Part shown: one piece after another, positions 33,421 through 46,997 of the stretch
Layout of the letters: every line of letters begins with the position of its first letter
Position numbering within the stretch: the first letter of the stretch is position 1
Origin: Phellopilus nigrolimitatus
Lineage: Eukaryota > Basidiomycota > Agaricomycetes > Hymenochaetales > Hymenochaetaceae
DNA: 64,000 bases
Assembly (NCBI GenBank): GCA_021029095.1
Contig: JAJOHG010000007.1
Location: 1,174,036 to 1,238,035, forward strand
Direction of reading: 5' to 3'
The notes under the pieces: generated by a model
What the model saw: only the letters and a program-made list of their open reading frames with translations
Database searches by the model: none
What the model was told of the DNA's origin: nothing
Program-made: the position numbers and the translations under genes

Positions 33421-35756
33421 ATTCCTCCGCAGACGGAGCACCCCGCGCCACATACGCAGCCCCTTTCGAAGCGTTTCCAGCCCATCCGTGTGTTGGATGT
33501 CTCCATGGCGAAGCTCCATACGGCCGCCATCACCGCTGAGCCTTGTGCGAACCTACGTGTGTGCGGCTTCGGCGGTGTTGTGCGCGGCGCAGCGCAGCAT
33601 CGCCTCGCGCCTTTAAAGGATCTGGTACTCGTCTCGAACTTCGATGATACGCACATCGTCCATGTCGCGCTTGGTCAGGATCATACTCTCGCGCTCACGC
33701 GTGCGGGGAGCGTGCTTAGCTGGGGTCTTTCGTGTTTCTCACAGCTGGGGTACGCCGTCGACGGGTCCGGCACGGGATTGGGCGCGGGCGTGCCACAGAT
33801 GGTGGCGACGCTGCGGCGTGTCGTTGGTCCTCTCAAAAAAGAGCTCGTCATCGGGGTCGCGGCATGCAAGACCGCGTCCGCATGCTGGACGGCGAAGGAG
33901 CTATTCACATGGGGGTCCAATAATACTCAACTGGGCTATGACATGGCTGCAGTGCCCGTGCAGGTACTACCACGTCGCATCGCTCAGGTTGCGCAACCTG
34001 TACGTAATGTTGCGCTGAGTGGCACAGCGATGGCGGTTCTCCTTACGAGCAGTGGTGTCTTGTGCTTGGAGGCTTCAAAATCAAGTTAGTCCATACTTCT
34101 TTCCTTTTTGTCTGTTCACGCTCTTATTGCTATCTGTGTATTATCTATTACTTCCTAGCTTCCCAACTGCGAGCTTTCCGCCTGCGCTCACGGCATATCG
34201 GCCTCCGGCAGCACAGAACAATGCGGCCATTGCCAAGGTCGTATGCTGCGAGAATGTGTTCGCAGCGCTTTCATCTAATGGCGAGATGTTTGCGTTCAGG
34301 TTCCCGGCTGTTGGGTCCTCCTCCGTCATGGAAGCCAACGCGACGCAGAGTAAGGAGAGCAAAGGCGGAATAAGTGCGGTTTCGAATGCAGCTATGGTGA
34401 AACCGCAGCGCGTATGGGCGCTTAGGAAGCAGTTCAGCGCTGTCAAGGATGTCGCACTCGGTTCGGACGGCACGATTGTTCTCTGTACTGAGTCTGGGCC
34501 CGTGTATGTTCGCAATCGGCTTGCGAAGACCGCAAATGCTCAGCACATGCCGTTTTTGCAGCGCGTCGTGCGAGTCGCTGCCAGCAGTGCCGGTGCATTT
34601 GCTGCTCTTCAAGAAACTTGCGTGTCCGTAATAATCAAGGTAGTCGGTAATACGCTTTCAAAGGACTTGGAAGCTGTACGGCGTTGGGCTGCCGAGGAAC
34701 TTCAGTGGGGCTGCGAAGAGCGCGGGGGCGCGAATAGATTTCAGGAACAGACTGAAATGTCTGCTGACTCGCCTACTGTTATCGACGAGGTGGCGGACGT
34801 GGATGGTGAAGGCCAGGACGAATCTCAAGACGTTGATATCAAGAACGACATCAGGATTGCGAAACACCTGTTGTAACTCCCGGATTGTGACGAGAAGAGC
34901 CGGAGGGAGGAGCACAGAGGCATTTTCGATGGAGTTGAACTGAAGTGCGGTGCCGATCTCCTTGTGCAAATTTACTCTGGATTTGCGTTTCCCTTACATA
35001 GGATCGTTCTCACCGCGCGCTCGCTAGTGCTAAAAAATGATCTACTAGGCCAGAGCGTCAAAGATAATGCTGTCAGTGTCAAACATCATTCAAATCTCGT
35101 TTCGATTCCCCCGAAAGCAGGCTCTATTCCAAAGCTCGTGTTCTCAGGCCTCCATCCGCTCACTGTGGTTTTACTGGCTACATACTTGTATACGGATGAT
35201 GTCCCCGCGCTCTGGGACCGCCGCGTCGGGATGGCAGTCTACTCGCAACTCAGGACTCTTGGACCAAAGACGAAGGTGAACCCTACTCAAATTCGCGCGG
35301 AGTTGCATGTCCTCGCAGAATTCCTTCGCCGTCCTGCGTTGGGAAGAGTACTTGACACACCAGTGAAACGTGTTGCGGCAACGACGCTTGAGCGCGACAT
35401 GCAAACTCTTTTCGACGCTGCACAACCCGGTGGAGATGTTTCATACTCTTCGGGCGATCCTGGTTCCGAAACTGAGACGCTTTCGACTTCCTCAGCAAAC
35501 CCTCTCACATCGGATACGGTTCTCGAACTTGCAGACCGGCGGGTGTACTGTCGTGCGACATTGCTACGCGCGCGCTCGCCATTCTTTGCAGCCTTCTTCG
35601 ACGATGCGGATTGGACGCGGAAGCGTTGGCTTCCAGATGGCACGCTTCATGTGGACCTACGACATTTGCGCTGGCAGATTATGGAGTTTGTTTTTCGATA
35701 CTTGTATTCTGGAGACGGGGAGGAGATATTTGAGATACTAGGGCGCATATACACCT
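33421..35756 (+). pseudogene. RCC1-repeat/BTB protein fragment (IBtk-like)
   Basis: RCC1-type repeats are seen as [36 protein letters not shown] and similar, then an intron (about 34085-34160), a spacer and two BTB-like segments (ADLLVQIYSGFAFPLHR near 34950, and VYCRATLLRARSPFFAAF near 35550 ending in RYLYSGDGEE). The order resembles inhibitor-of-BTK-like proteins, substrate adaptors of Cul3 ligases. The 5' end is replaced by kinase copy 2, a TAA at 34874-34876 interrupts the frame, and the 3' end runs into a tuberin-like piece near 35757 in the same frame. The usual C-terminal part is missing. Confidence 0.7.
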
Positions 35757-38700
35757 CATCCTTCGGCGCCTTCTCCTGGCGTAGAAACAGACCCGACTCC
35801 GCTTTCGCCTCCTCGCCAGCCGCCCCGGTCCAGACGCTTCCCATCGACACCCTCCCACAGGCCCTCTCCCCGCCGACCGCGCTGTCCTTGTCCCATGCCC
35901 GCTCTCTCGCTGCTGCACTCACCCAGACTCCTGCTCTGTCCCCGAGCACCCTCGTGCCTATCCTCGCCAGCCTCTGCCGCGTTGACCAACCGCCGGCCAT
36001 CTAGGCTGCCGGCTTCGATCTCCTCGCCACTTACTGTGCGTGCGGCGCGTTCCTCGCGACCTCCGGCCGCCTCACCTTCTTCGATGTCTACCGGGAAAGT
36101 GCGAACGCATGGTCCCTCGAGGTTTGGGAACCGCGGGTGAAAGCGTTGAATGCGCTCTTCCTCTCGATCGATGATGCGGTGGGCATAGAAAAGCCGCTGC
36201 TCTCCACGCTGACCGGATGGGTGGGACAGGCGGTCGATGGCCTCTGGACGTTGGGCGACGACGAGACGGTGCTGACGATCTTGTCCGAGAAGCTTGAAGT
36301 TTTGGGGCGCATCTCTGAAGACGAGGGTTTGTCGGTAGTCGAGTTTTACGGCTCTCTAGTCGATCGCTCCCTCACATTTCCCAGGCCAGAGCCGACTCCT
36401 ATCCGCCACCGCCATCATCCCTCATCCATCTCCAATATTCCATATCCGCTCCGGCCGTTGGCATCGCATAATTATGTCTACTTTATTTCGGCAGTCTATC
36501 CCGACTTTCTCGACTCGCGGATCACGCGCCTTCCGCCTTCCTTCTTGCCGCAGCTGATGTCGCTCCTGTTCCGTGTCCTCGCCGCCATCATGTCTCCTCT
36601 CGCAGCATTATCACCGCTCCCTCCGGCCATGCCGATCGACCCGCCGACCGAACTCCGCTTCATCCAAACCATTGCCGCGTTCCTCAAAGACCCCTACTCC
36701 ATCACCTCCGTCACCCTCCTGCGCCAGCTCCTCCTTCCCTCCCCCTCGTCTACAAACATCGATCTCGCCACGCACATCGCTACGTCCCTCGGTGCGCTGC
36801 ACACCTTGCGCGTTCAGATCCGGCACGTCCTCGAGGACCGCATGGCCATGCGCGTCGTCCAGCGTGACACGGCTGCGTCCGCGAAGACGCACGCGGGTAT
36901 GCCCGGCGACGTTGACGCGCCCCTTCTTGGGCGGGCGCAGCGTGCGTGGGGGAAGGGCGGTGCAGATATATGGGACGCGCGCAAGGTCGGTGTCTTCCTC
37001 GTCCGGGCCGTACGCGCGTGGACCGCGTCTCTCGCGCCGACTGAAAAGGAGCGCGTGTTCAAAGAGGTCGCAACGCTACTGAAGGACGTACTTCAGGAGA
37101 TGGATGAAAGGGTGGAGGATGGCGGCAAGACAGGGAACGGCTTCAACGATTACGACACGGCGGCCGCCGTCGGCCGCGTACTTTTCGAAATGACTGACTA
37201 TGTGAAGACGCTCAAGTGCGTCTTCTTTCTTTTGTTCCTCTGACCGGCGATTCATCTACTTTACAGAAGCAACGACGGCACGCCCATGACCCCATCATTA
37301 AGTCCGCCCATCCTGCTCCAAATCCTCTCTTCCGCATCCTCGCCTTTCTTTTCAGCCGCATGCAGACAACCGTGCCCTCAACCCACCCCTGCCGCTCTCC
37401 CTCTTCGCCATTGCATCGCACGTCCCTCATGCAGATGCCGCGCGTCTTCCGGCGAGCTGCGCACCAACTTATGCCACCGACAGCCGGTTGGCTCGCGACA
37501 TTGGGAATTTCTTTTCGCATGCGACATGCCCGCGAAGCCGGCGATGCGCCGCGCGGTGCACGTGCAGCTGGCGAGCGTGTATGAGAAAGTGAAAAACGTG
37601 AAGGTCCTGCCGCTGCCCGCTTGGGGAGCTGCTGTTCGAGTTTTGGATGCAGCGTGTCGAGCGTGCGGAGGAGGGGGAGGATGCGCCGGCGGTATGCGAT
37701 TTGTTGGCAGACGAGGTTGCGCTCCGTTCCAGAGAAGGACAGCTCAGCGGACGATATACCGCCTACTATTCAGAGCTCATTGTTCACAAAATCATGGTCG
37801 CTATGATGCCGGTCTCGGGATATTGCGATTGCGACGGCGAGCTCGATGCGCCTGCAAAGCTTGCGAACACGGCACCGGTGTCGCCGTCCGTCATATTAGC
37901 GCCATCGAATACGAGTACCTCAGGAATTGGCTCGCCCATTGTTATGCGGACCTCCCAGGATTCACCGCCTGCACCCGGGAAAGAAAAGGGGAAGGAAAAA
38001 GAGGCGGAATTCTAACAATATGCAGCAGATCATGTCGTCGTTGCGGACCTTCACCGGCTCGCGCCACCAAAGCCAGACGCAGGTCCCGCAGCTCTCTTCT
38101 TCCTCGGACGAGTCTCCCACTCCGCATGCAGAGTCGTCTTCGCCACCTCTACCCGGCGGTTCGAATGCGCCGTGCATTCTTTGGGGGCTCAGCCGCCTGC
38201 GTGCTTCTTGACACGTTCACGCGGCTCGTGTTCGCGGACTACGTCATGACGCCGAGCCAGGCGCGCCTCGCGCTCTTCGTCTTCGAGCGGCTCCTGAAGC
38301 TGCTGCGCACCGTGCCCTGCCCGCATGTCTGTGCTGTGTCGCGATCCTGCAGCTGCTGATGCGACTCCGCGCGGACAGGGACCACTGCGCGTTTCTCGTG
38401 CGCGCGCCGGCGGAGAACGAGCAGCAGATATACGCGCTCGCGCGGCTTGTTGGGCAACTGCGCGGCGTACCGAGCAGAGCACAGAGCGACGAGGCGGCCC
38501 GCAACGAGGAGATCTTTGCGGAGCGGGCACGCGCGAGGCAGACTTTCGAGCGCAACGGCCGTCGGACATCGCGCGAGCGGGGGAGCAGGACATCTGTGAC
38601 AGAGAGCCGAAGTCGGTTGAGGTCCGCAGGTTGTGCCGCTGTCCAGCCAATAGCCCCCGTCAACACAAGCCAAGGGATGCGCTGTGGGGTATCCCGGACA

Positions 38701-39035
38701 TCGTGCCGTTCTCCCTTGCGAATGCGGAGAAGCGCAGTCGGCTGCTCGTCACGTACGATCCGCAGAAGCAGGACTACATGAACGTGCTGGTCGAGTTGCT
38801 GAGAGCGGACTGGGAGGTGCTGTCGTACTTGCTTGTGCACCTCACTGAACAGCTCGCGGATAAGCACTTCTAGTGCGGCCTGCGTGCTCGCGAGGCGATC
38901 ACAGGCCTGCTCGTCGAATTGAGCATGGCATACTACGCGCTAATGGTGCTCATCAGCTACCAGAACATCTTCGACGCACCAAAACGGCACGTGCTCGTCA
39001 AGGTCTTCCAGGCCGAACACAAATTTCTATCATAA
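35757..39035 (+). pseudogene. Tuberin-like (TSC2) helical-repeat fragment
   Basis: The helical reading frame continues from the BTB part past a TAG at 36002-36004 to about 37216, with stretches such as VWEPRVKALNALF and GYSLVDRSL-like helices, then an intron, then pieces in shifting frames to about 39035 (LFVFERLLKLL, LLMRLRADRDH, SYQNIFDAPKRHVL). The order and motifs recall the N-terminal half of fungal tuberin, the GTPase-activating partner of Rheb in TOR control; the Rap-GAP domain is absent. The assignment is from memory of the family and moderately sure. Many indels and stops make it non-functional. It ends just before a poly-A tract and the satellite. Confidence 0.5.
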
Positions 39036-39119
39036 CCTACATAAGCTTCCTGTTTCTGTCTCTCCCACTGTTCAATGCTCTTACTCAGAGAAGAAAATGA
39101 ATATGAGGGGAGAAAAAAA

Positions 39120-39127
<8 letters not shown>

Positions 39128-39154
<27 letters not shown>
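39128..39154 (+). repeat. A27 tract at the satellite's left border
   Basis: A run of 27 A, preceded by an A/G-rich stretch, ends 12 bp before homology to the 303-bp repeat begins. It could be the tail of a retroelement or a replication-slippage tract that marks the join. Confidence 0.8.
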
Positions 39155-39165
39155 TGAATCAATGA

Positions 39166-42100
39166 ACACAAGTTAAAAATTGATTTTGCACAGGTAAGAA
39201 AGTCCCGATTCACGATTCAGAGACAGATGGCCATATAAAATTCCGTTGTGTTCCGATTCATTTGAGACTCGGGGAGAACATGATCCAGGATGATTCAGAC
39301 ATGTCCAACCCGTTTACGAAGTTTTTCAGAAACGAATCCAGTTTTGCTCCCCCGATATCCGGCCAGTAGTGGCGACCGAGTCGGAAACATAGACGTGCGA
39401 TGGAATCAGAAGTTGTTCATAATCGGAATGATCGAATCAACACAGTATCGCCAGCTTCAACTCACCCGACACAAGTTAAAAATTGATTTTGCACAGATAA
39501 GAAAGTCCCGATTCACGATTCAGAGACAGATGGCCATATAAAATTCCGTTGTGTTCCGATTCATTTGAGACTTGGGGAGAACATGATCCAGGATGATTCA
39601 GACATGTCCAACCCGTTTACGAAGTTTTTCAGAAATGAATCCAGTTTTGCTCCCCCGATATCCGGCCAGTAGTGGCGACCGAGTCGGAAACATAGACGTG
39701 CGATGGAATCAGAAGTTGTTCATAATCGGAATGATCGAATCAACACAGTATCGCCAGCTTCAACTCACCCGACACAAGTTAAAAATTGATTTTGCACAGA
39801 TAAGAAAGTCCCGATTCACGATTCAGAGACAGATGGCCATATAAAATTCCGTTGTGTTCCGATTCATTTGAGACTTGGGGAGAACATGATCCAGGATGAT
39901 TCAGACATGTCCAACCCGTTTACGAAGTTTTTCAGAAATGAATCCAGTTTTGCTCCCCCGATATCCGGCCAGTAGTGGCGACCGAGTCGGAAACATAGAC
40001 GTGCGATGGAATCAGAAGTTGTTCATAATCGGAATGATCGAATCAACACAGTATCGCCAGCTTCAACTCACCCGACACAAGTTAAAAATTGATTTTGCAC
40101 AGATAAGAAAATCCCGATTCACGATTCAGAGACAGATGGCCATATAAAATTCCGTTGTGTTCCGATTCATTTGAGACTTGGGGAGAACATGATCCAGGAT
40201 GATTCAGACATGTCCAACCCGTTTACGAAGTTTTTCAGAAATGAATCCAGTTTTGCTCCCCCGATATCCGGCCAGTAGTGGCGACCGAGTCGGAAACATA
40301 GACGTGCGATGGAATCAGAAGTTGTTCATAATCGGAATGATCGAATCAACACAGTATCGCCAGCTTCAACTCACCCGACACAAGTTAAAAATTGATTTTG
40401 CACAGATAAGAAAATCCCGATTCACGATTCAGAGACAGATGGCCATATAAAATTCCGTTGTGTTCCGATTCATTTGAGACTTGGGGAGAACATGATCCAG
40501 GATGATTCAGACATGTCCAACCCGTTTACGAAGTTTTTCAGAAATGAATCCAGTTTTGCTCCCCCGATATCCGGCCAGTAGTGGCGACCGAGTCGGAAAC
40601 ATAGACGTGCGATGGAATCAGAAGTTGTTCATAATCGGAATGATCGAATCAACACAGTATCGCCAGCTTCAACTCACCCGACACAAGTTAAAAATTGATT
40701 TTGCACAGATAAGAAAATCCCGATTCACGATTCAGAGACAGATGGCCATATAAAATTCCGTTGTGTTCCGATTCATTTGAGACTTGGGGAGAACATGATC
40801 CAGGATGATTCAGACATGTCCAACCCGTTTACGAAGTTTTTCAGAAATGAATCCAGTTTTGCTCCCCCGATATCCGGCCAGTAGTGGCGACCGAGTCGGA
40901 AACATAGACGTGCGATGGAATCAGAAGTTGTTCATAATCGGAATGATCGAATCAACACAGTATCGCCAGCTTCAACTCACCCGACACAAGTTAAAAATTG
41001 ATTTTGCACAGATAAGAAAATCCCGATTCACGATTCAGAGACAGATGGCCATATAAAATTCCGTTGTGTTCCGATTCATTTGAGACTTGGGGAGAACATG
41101 ATCCAGGATGATTCAGACATGTCCAACCCGTTTACGAAGTTTTTCAGAAATGAATCCAGTTTTGCTCCCCCGATATCCGGCCAGTAGTGGCGACCGAGTC
41201 GGAAACATAGACGTGCGATGGAATCAGAAGTTGTTCATAATCGGAATGATCGAATCAACACAGTATCGCCAGCTTCAACTCACCCGACACAAGTTAAAAA
41301 TTGATTTTGCACAGATAAGAAAATCCCGATTCACGATTCAGAGACAGATGGCCATATAAAATTCCGTTGTGTTCCGATTCATTTGAGACTTGGGGAGAAC
41401 ATGATCCAGGATGATTCAGACATGTCCAACCCGTTTACGAAGTTTTTCAGAAATGAATCCAGTTTTGCTCCCCCGATATCCGGCCAGTAGTGGCGACCGA
41501 GTCGGAAACATAGACGTGCGATGGAATCAGAAGTTGTTCATAATCGGAATGATCGAATCAACACAGTATCGCCAGCTTCAACTCACCCGACACAAGTTAA
41601 AAATTGATTTTGCACAGATAAGAAAATCCCGATTCACGATTCAGAGACAGATGGCCATATAAAATTCCGTTGTGTTCCGATTCATTTGAGACTTGGGGAG
41701 AACATGATCCAGGATGATTCAGACATGTCCAACCCGTTTACGAAGTTTTTCAGAAATGAATCCAGTTTTGCTCCCCCGATATCCGGCCAGTAGTGGCGAC
41801 CGAGTCGGAAACATAGACGTGCGATGGAATCAGAAGTTGTTCATAATCGGAATGATCGAATCAACACAGTATCGCCAGCTTCAACTCACCCGACACAAGT
41901 TAAAAATTGATTTTGCACAGATAAGAAAATCCCGATTCACGATTCAGAGACAGATGGCCATATAAAATTCCGTTGTGTTCCGATTCATTTGAGACTTGGG
42001 GAGAACATGATCCAGGATGATTCAGACATGTCCAACCCGTTTACGAAGTTTTTCAGAAATGAATCCAGTTTTGCTCCCCCGATATCCGGCCAGTAGTGGC

Positions 42101-45100
42101 GACCGAGTCGGAAACATAGACGTGCGATGGAATCAGAAGTTGTTCATAATCGGAATGATCGAATCAACACAGTATCGCCAGCTTCAACTCACCCGACACA
42201 AGTTAAAAATTGATTTTGCACAGATAAGAAAATCCCGATTCACGATTCAGAGACAGATGGCCATATAAAATTCCGTTGTGTTCCGATTCATTTGAGACTT
42301 GGGGAGAACATGATCCAGGATGATTCAGACATGTCCAACCCGTTTACGAAGTTTTTCAGAAATGAATCCAGTTTTGCTCCCCCGATATCCGGCCAGTAGT
42401 GGCGACCGAGTCGGAAACATAGACGTGCGATGGAATCAGAAGTTGTTCATAATCGGAATGATCGAATCAACACAGTATCGCCAGCTTCAACTCACCCGAC
42501 ACAAGTTAAAAATTGATTTTGCACAGATAAGAAAATCCCGATTCACGATTCAGAGACAGATGGCCATATAAAATTCCGTTGTGTTCCGATTCATTTGAGA
42601 CTTGGGGAGAACATGATCCAGGATGATTCAGACATGTCCAACCCGTTTACGAAGTTTTTCAGAAATGAATCCAGTTTTGCTCCCCCGATATCCGGCCAGT
42701 AGTGGCGACCGAGTCGGAAACATAGACGTGCGATGGAATCAGAAGTTGTTCATAATCGGAATGATCGAATCAACACAGTATCGCCAGCTTCAACTCACCC
42801 GACACAAGTTAAAAATTGATTTTGCACAGATAAGAAAATCCCGATTCACGATTCAGAGACAGATGGCCATATAAAATTCCGTTGTGTTCCGATTCATTTG
42901 AGACTTGGGGAGAACATGATCCAGGATGATTCAGACATGTCCAACCCGTTTACGAAGTTTTTCAGAAATGAATCCAGTTTTGCTCCCCCGATATCCGGCC
43001 AGTAGTGGCGACCGAGTCGGAAACATAGACGTGCGATGGAATCAGAAGTTGTTCATAATCGGAATGATCGAATCAACACAGTATCGCCAGCTTCAACTCA
43101 CCCGACACAAGTTAAAAATTGATTTTGCACAGATAAGAAAATCCCGATTCACGATTCAGAGACAGATGGCCATATAAAATTCCGTTGTGTTCCGATTCAT
43201 TTGAGACTTGGGGAGAACATGATCCAGGATGATTCAGACATGTCCAACCCGTTTACGAAGTTTTTCAGAAATGAATCCAGTTTTGCTCCCCCGATATCCG
43301 GCCAGTAGTGGCGACCGAGTCGGAAACATAGACGTGCGATGGAATCAGAAGTTGTTCATAATCGGAATGATCGAATCAACACAGTATCGCCAGCTTCAAC
43401 TCACCCGACACAAGTTAAAAATTGATTTTGCACAGATAAGAAAATCCCGATTCACGATTCAGAGACAGATGGCCATATAAAATTCCGTTGTGTTCCGATT
43501 CATTTGAGACTTGGGGAGAACATGATCCAGGATGATTCAGACATGTCCAACCCGTTTACGAAGTTTTTCAGAAATGAATCCAGTTTTGCTCCCCCGATAT
43601 CCGGCCAGTAGTGGCGACCGAGTCGGAAACATAGACGTGCGATGGAATCAGAAGTTGTTCATAATCGGAATGATCGAATCAACACAGTATCGCCAGCTTC
43701 AACTCACCCGACACAAGTTAAAAATTGATTTTGCACAGATAAGAAAATCCCGATTCACGATTCAGAGACAGATGGCCATATAAAATTCCGTTGTGTTCCG
43801 ATTCATTTGAGACTTGGGGAGAACATGATCCAGGATGATTCAGACATGTCCAACCCGTTTACGAAGTTTTTCAGAAATGAATCCAGTTTTGCTCCCCCGA
43901 TATCCGGCCAGTAGTGGCGACCGAGTCGGAAACATAGACGTGCGATGGAATCAGAAGTTGTTCATAATCGGAATGATCGAATCAACACAGTATCGCCAGC
44001 TTCAACTCACCCGACACAAGTTAAAAATTGATTTTGCACAGATAAGAAAATCCCGATTCACGATTCAGAGACAGATGGCCATATAAAATTCCGTTGTGTT
44101 CCGATTCATTTGAGACTTGGGGAGAACATGATCCAGGATGATTCAGACATGTCCAACCCGTTTACGAAGTTTTTCAGAAATGAATCCAGTTTTGCTCCCC
44201 CGATATCCGGCCAGTAGTGGCGACCGAGTCGGAAACATAGACGTGCGATGGAATCAGAAGTTGTTCATAATCGGAATGATCGAATCAACACAGTATCGCC
44301 AGCTTCAACTCACCCGACACAAGTTAAAAATTGATTTTGCACAGATAAGAAAATCCCGATTCACGATTCAGAGACAGATGGCCATATAAAATTCCGTTGT
44401 GTTCCGATTCATTTGAGACTTGGGGAGAACATGATCCAGGATGATTCAGACATGTCCAACCCGTTTACGAAGTTTTTCAGAAATGAATCCAGTTTTGCTC
44501 CCCCGATATCCGGCCAGTAGTGGCGACCGAGTCGGAAACATAGACGTGCGATGGAATCAGAAGTTGTTCATAATCGGAATGATCGAATCAACACAGTATC
44601 GCCAGCTTCAACTCACCCGACACAAGTTAAAAATTGATTTTGCACAGATAAGAAAATCCCGATTCACGATTCAGAGACAGATGGCCATATAAAATTCCGT
44701 TGTGTTCCGATTCATTTGAGACTTGGGGAGAACATGATCCAGGATGATTCAGACATGTCCAACCCGTTTACGAAGTTTTTCAGAAATGAATCCAGTTTTG
44801 CTCCCCCGATATCCGGCCAGTAGTGGCGACCGAGTCGGAAACATAGACGTGCGATGGAATCAGAAGTTGTTCATAATCGGAATGATCGAATCAACACAGT
44901 ATCGCCAGCTTCAACTCACCCGACACAAGTTAAAAATTGATTTTGCACAGATAAGAAAATCCCGATTCACGATTCAGAGACAGATGGCCATATAAAATTC
45001 CGTTGTGTTCCGATTCATTTGAGACTTGGGGAGAACATGATCCAGGATGATTCAGACATGTCCAACCCGTTTACGAAGTTTTTCAGAAATGAATCCAGTT

Positions 45101-46280
45101 TTGCTCCCCCGATATCCGGCCAGTAGTGGCGACCGAGTCGGAAACATAGACGTGCGATGGAATCAGAAGTTGTTCATAATCGGAATGATCGAATCAACAC
45201 AGTATCGCCAGCTTCAACTCACCCGACACAAGTTAAAAATTGATTTTGCACAGATAAGAAAATCCCGATTCACGATTCAGAGACAGATGGCCATATAAAA
45301 TTCCGTTGTGTTCCGATTCATTTGAGACTTGGGGAGAACATGATCCAGGATGATTCAGACATGTCCAACCCGTTTACGAAGTTTTTCAGAAATGAATCCA
45401 GTTTTGCTCCCCCGATATCCGGCCAGTAGTGGCGACCGAGTCGGAAACATAGACGTGCGATGGAATCAGAAGTTGTTCATAATCGGAATGATCGAATCAA
45501 CACAGTATCGCCAGCTTCAACTCACCCGACACAAGTTAAAAATTGATTTTGCACAGATAAGAAAATCCCGATTCACGATTCAGAGACAGATGGCCATATA
45601 AAATTCCGTTGTGTTCCGATTCATTTGAGACTTGGGGAGAACATGATCCAGGATGATTCAGACATGTCCAACCCGTTTACGAAGTTTTTCAGAAATGAAT
45701 CCAGTTTTGCTCCCCCGATATCCGGCCAGTAGTGGCGACCGAGTCGGAAACATAGACGTGCGATGGAATCAGAAGTTGTTCATAATCGGAATGATCGAAT
45801 CAACACAGTATCGCCAGCTTCAACTCACCCGACACAAGTTAAAAATTGATTTTGCACAGATAAGAAAATCCCGATTCACGATTCAGAGACAGATGGCCAT
45901 ATAAAATTCCGTTGTGTTCCGATTCATTTGAGACTTGGGGAGAACATGATCCAGGATGATTCAGACATGTCCAACCCGTTTACGAAGTTTTTCAGAAATG
46001 AATCCAGTTTTGCTCCCCCGATATCCGGCCAGTAGTGGCGACCGAGTCGGAAACATAGACGTGCGATGGAATCAGAAGTTGTTCATAATCGGAATGATCG
46101 AATCAACACAGTATCGCCAGCTTCAACTCACCCGACACAAGTTAAAAATTGATTTTGCACAGATAAGAAAATCCCGATTCACGATTCAGAGACAGATGGC
46201 CATATAAAATTCCGTTGTGTTCCGATTCATTTGAGACTTGGGGAGAACATGATCCAGGATGATTCAGACATGTCCAACCC
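39166..46280 (+). repeat. 303-bp satellite, 23.5 tandem copies
   Basis: A 303-bp unit repeats head to tail 23 times plus a partial copy of about 146 bp. Copies 4-23 look identical on reading; copies 1-3 carry the variants AAAGTCCCG (versus AAAATCCCG), and copy 1 also has CAGGTAAG, GACTCGGGG and AAACGAAT. GC content is lower than in the neighbours. An 83-codon frame repeats in every unit, but it is short and ends at the same stop each time, with no sign of coding. Each unit has seven GATTC/GAATC pentamers. The left border follows a poly-A tract; the right border is a sharp break after TGTCCAACCC. The array sits 18 kb from the telomere and may be a subtelomeric satellite. Confidence 0.97.
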
Positions 46281-46973
46281 TAGTCCCCTGAGCCCTGGAA
46301 TAATGGTCCATTATTCCATCGCGTCGTGTAGGCCCCGTATCTCGCTCGTCTGGCCGAATTTTGGCCCCAAATCTTCACTGTCGGGTCGGGTTGTATGCGG
46401 AGCACCCTTTTTGCTTTTGCGAACGTCATTTGCGCGTGTAGCTCGCTGTCATCGAGGCTGTCGGCAATGCGACTTTGTTGGGTTACTGTAATGACGATGG
46501 AGTCGTCGAATCTTGATATTTTCCCGTTCGCATTGAGCAAACTTGTGTGTATGAGTTGTCTGCGTCATGTTTGGGTTTGTGAACGGGCGAGGGTGCCGCT
46601 GCTGAATGTCTATGGGCTGTTCATCACCGGTGTGAGCTGAATTTCGCGTATTCTGTGCCTAATGTACAGTAACTTGTGTCAAATCGCCATCAGTATGCAG
46701 GTACAGACAACCAACTGTGCGTGCCTTTGTTAAACGTCGTTTGGGCCGGTCGTTGTTGTGGAAATTGAGAATTAGTACTGAGTTAATGGTGATAATGCTT
46801 GACAGCGATGAGCACCTTCATCTTTTAGTTATTCATCTTTGCTTCTTCACAGAAGAGTGTGTGGAGGCATCCCGTATGCTTTCTATCAGAGGAGACGGGT
46901 TTCTGCGCTGCTGTTGAATTTCTGTGAGGTGTCGAAGGTTTTGAGTTCCTAATATGGGCATTTCTTCCCGCGG

Positions 46974-46997
46974 ATTCCTGCGGCCGGCCGCAGGAAT
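46974..46997. repeat. Perfect 24-nt palindrome, unit 1
   Basis: Two 12-nt arms, the left being ATTCCTGCGGCC, meet with no loop at a GGCCGGCC core. It could extrude a cruciform or bind a symmetric protein; no known site is recognised. Confidence 0.95.

Noticed and set aside
34964..36004. A single intact 346-residue BTB gene
   Set aside because: The frame has no proper start, belongs with the upstream RCC1 part across a stop at 34874 and changes to a different, tuberin-like family near 35757.
39290..46207. An 83-codon frame repeated 23 times, as a repeated gene or peptide array
   Set aside because: It is only the consequence of a 303-bp unit (divisible by three) with no stop in one frame for 249 bp. 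No signal, motif or codon bias supports coding, and each frame ends within its unit.
39166..46280. CRISPR-like array
   Set aside because: The whole 303-bp unit repeats with no unique spacers, and the host is a eukaryote.
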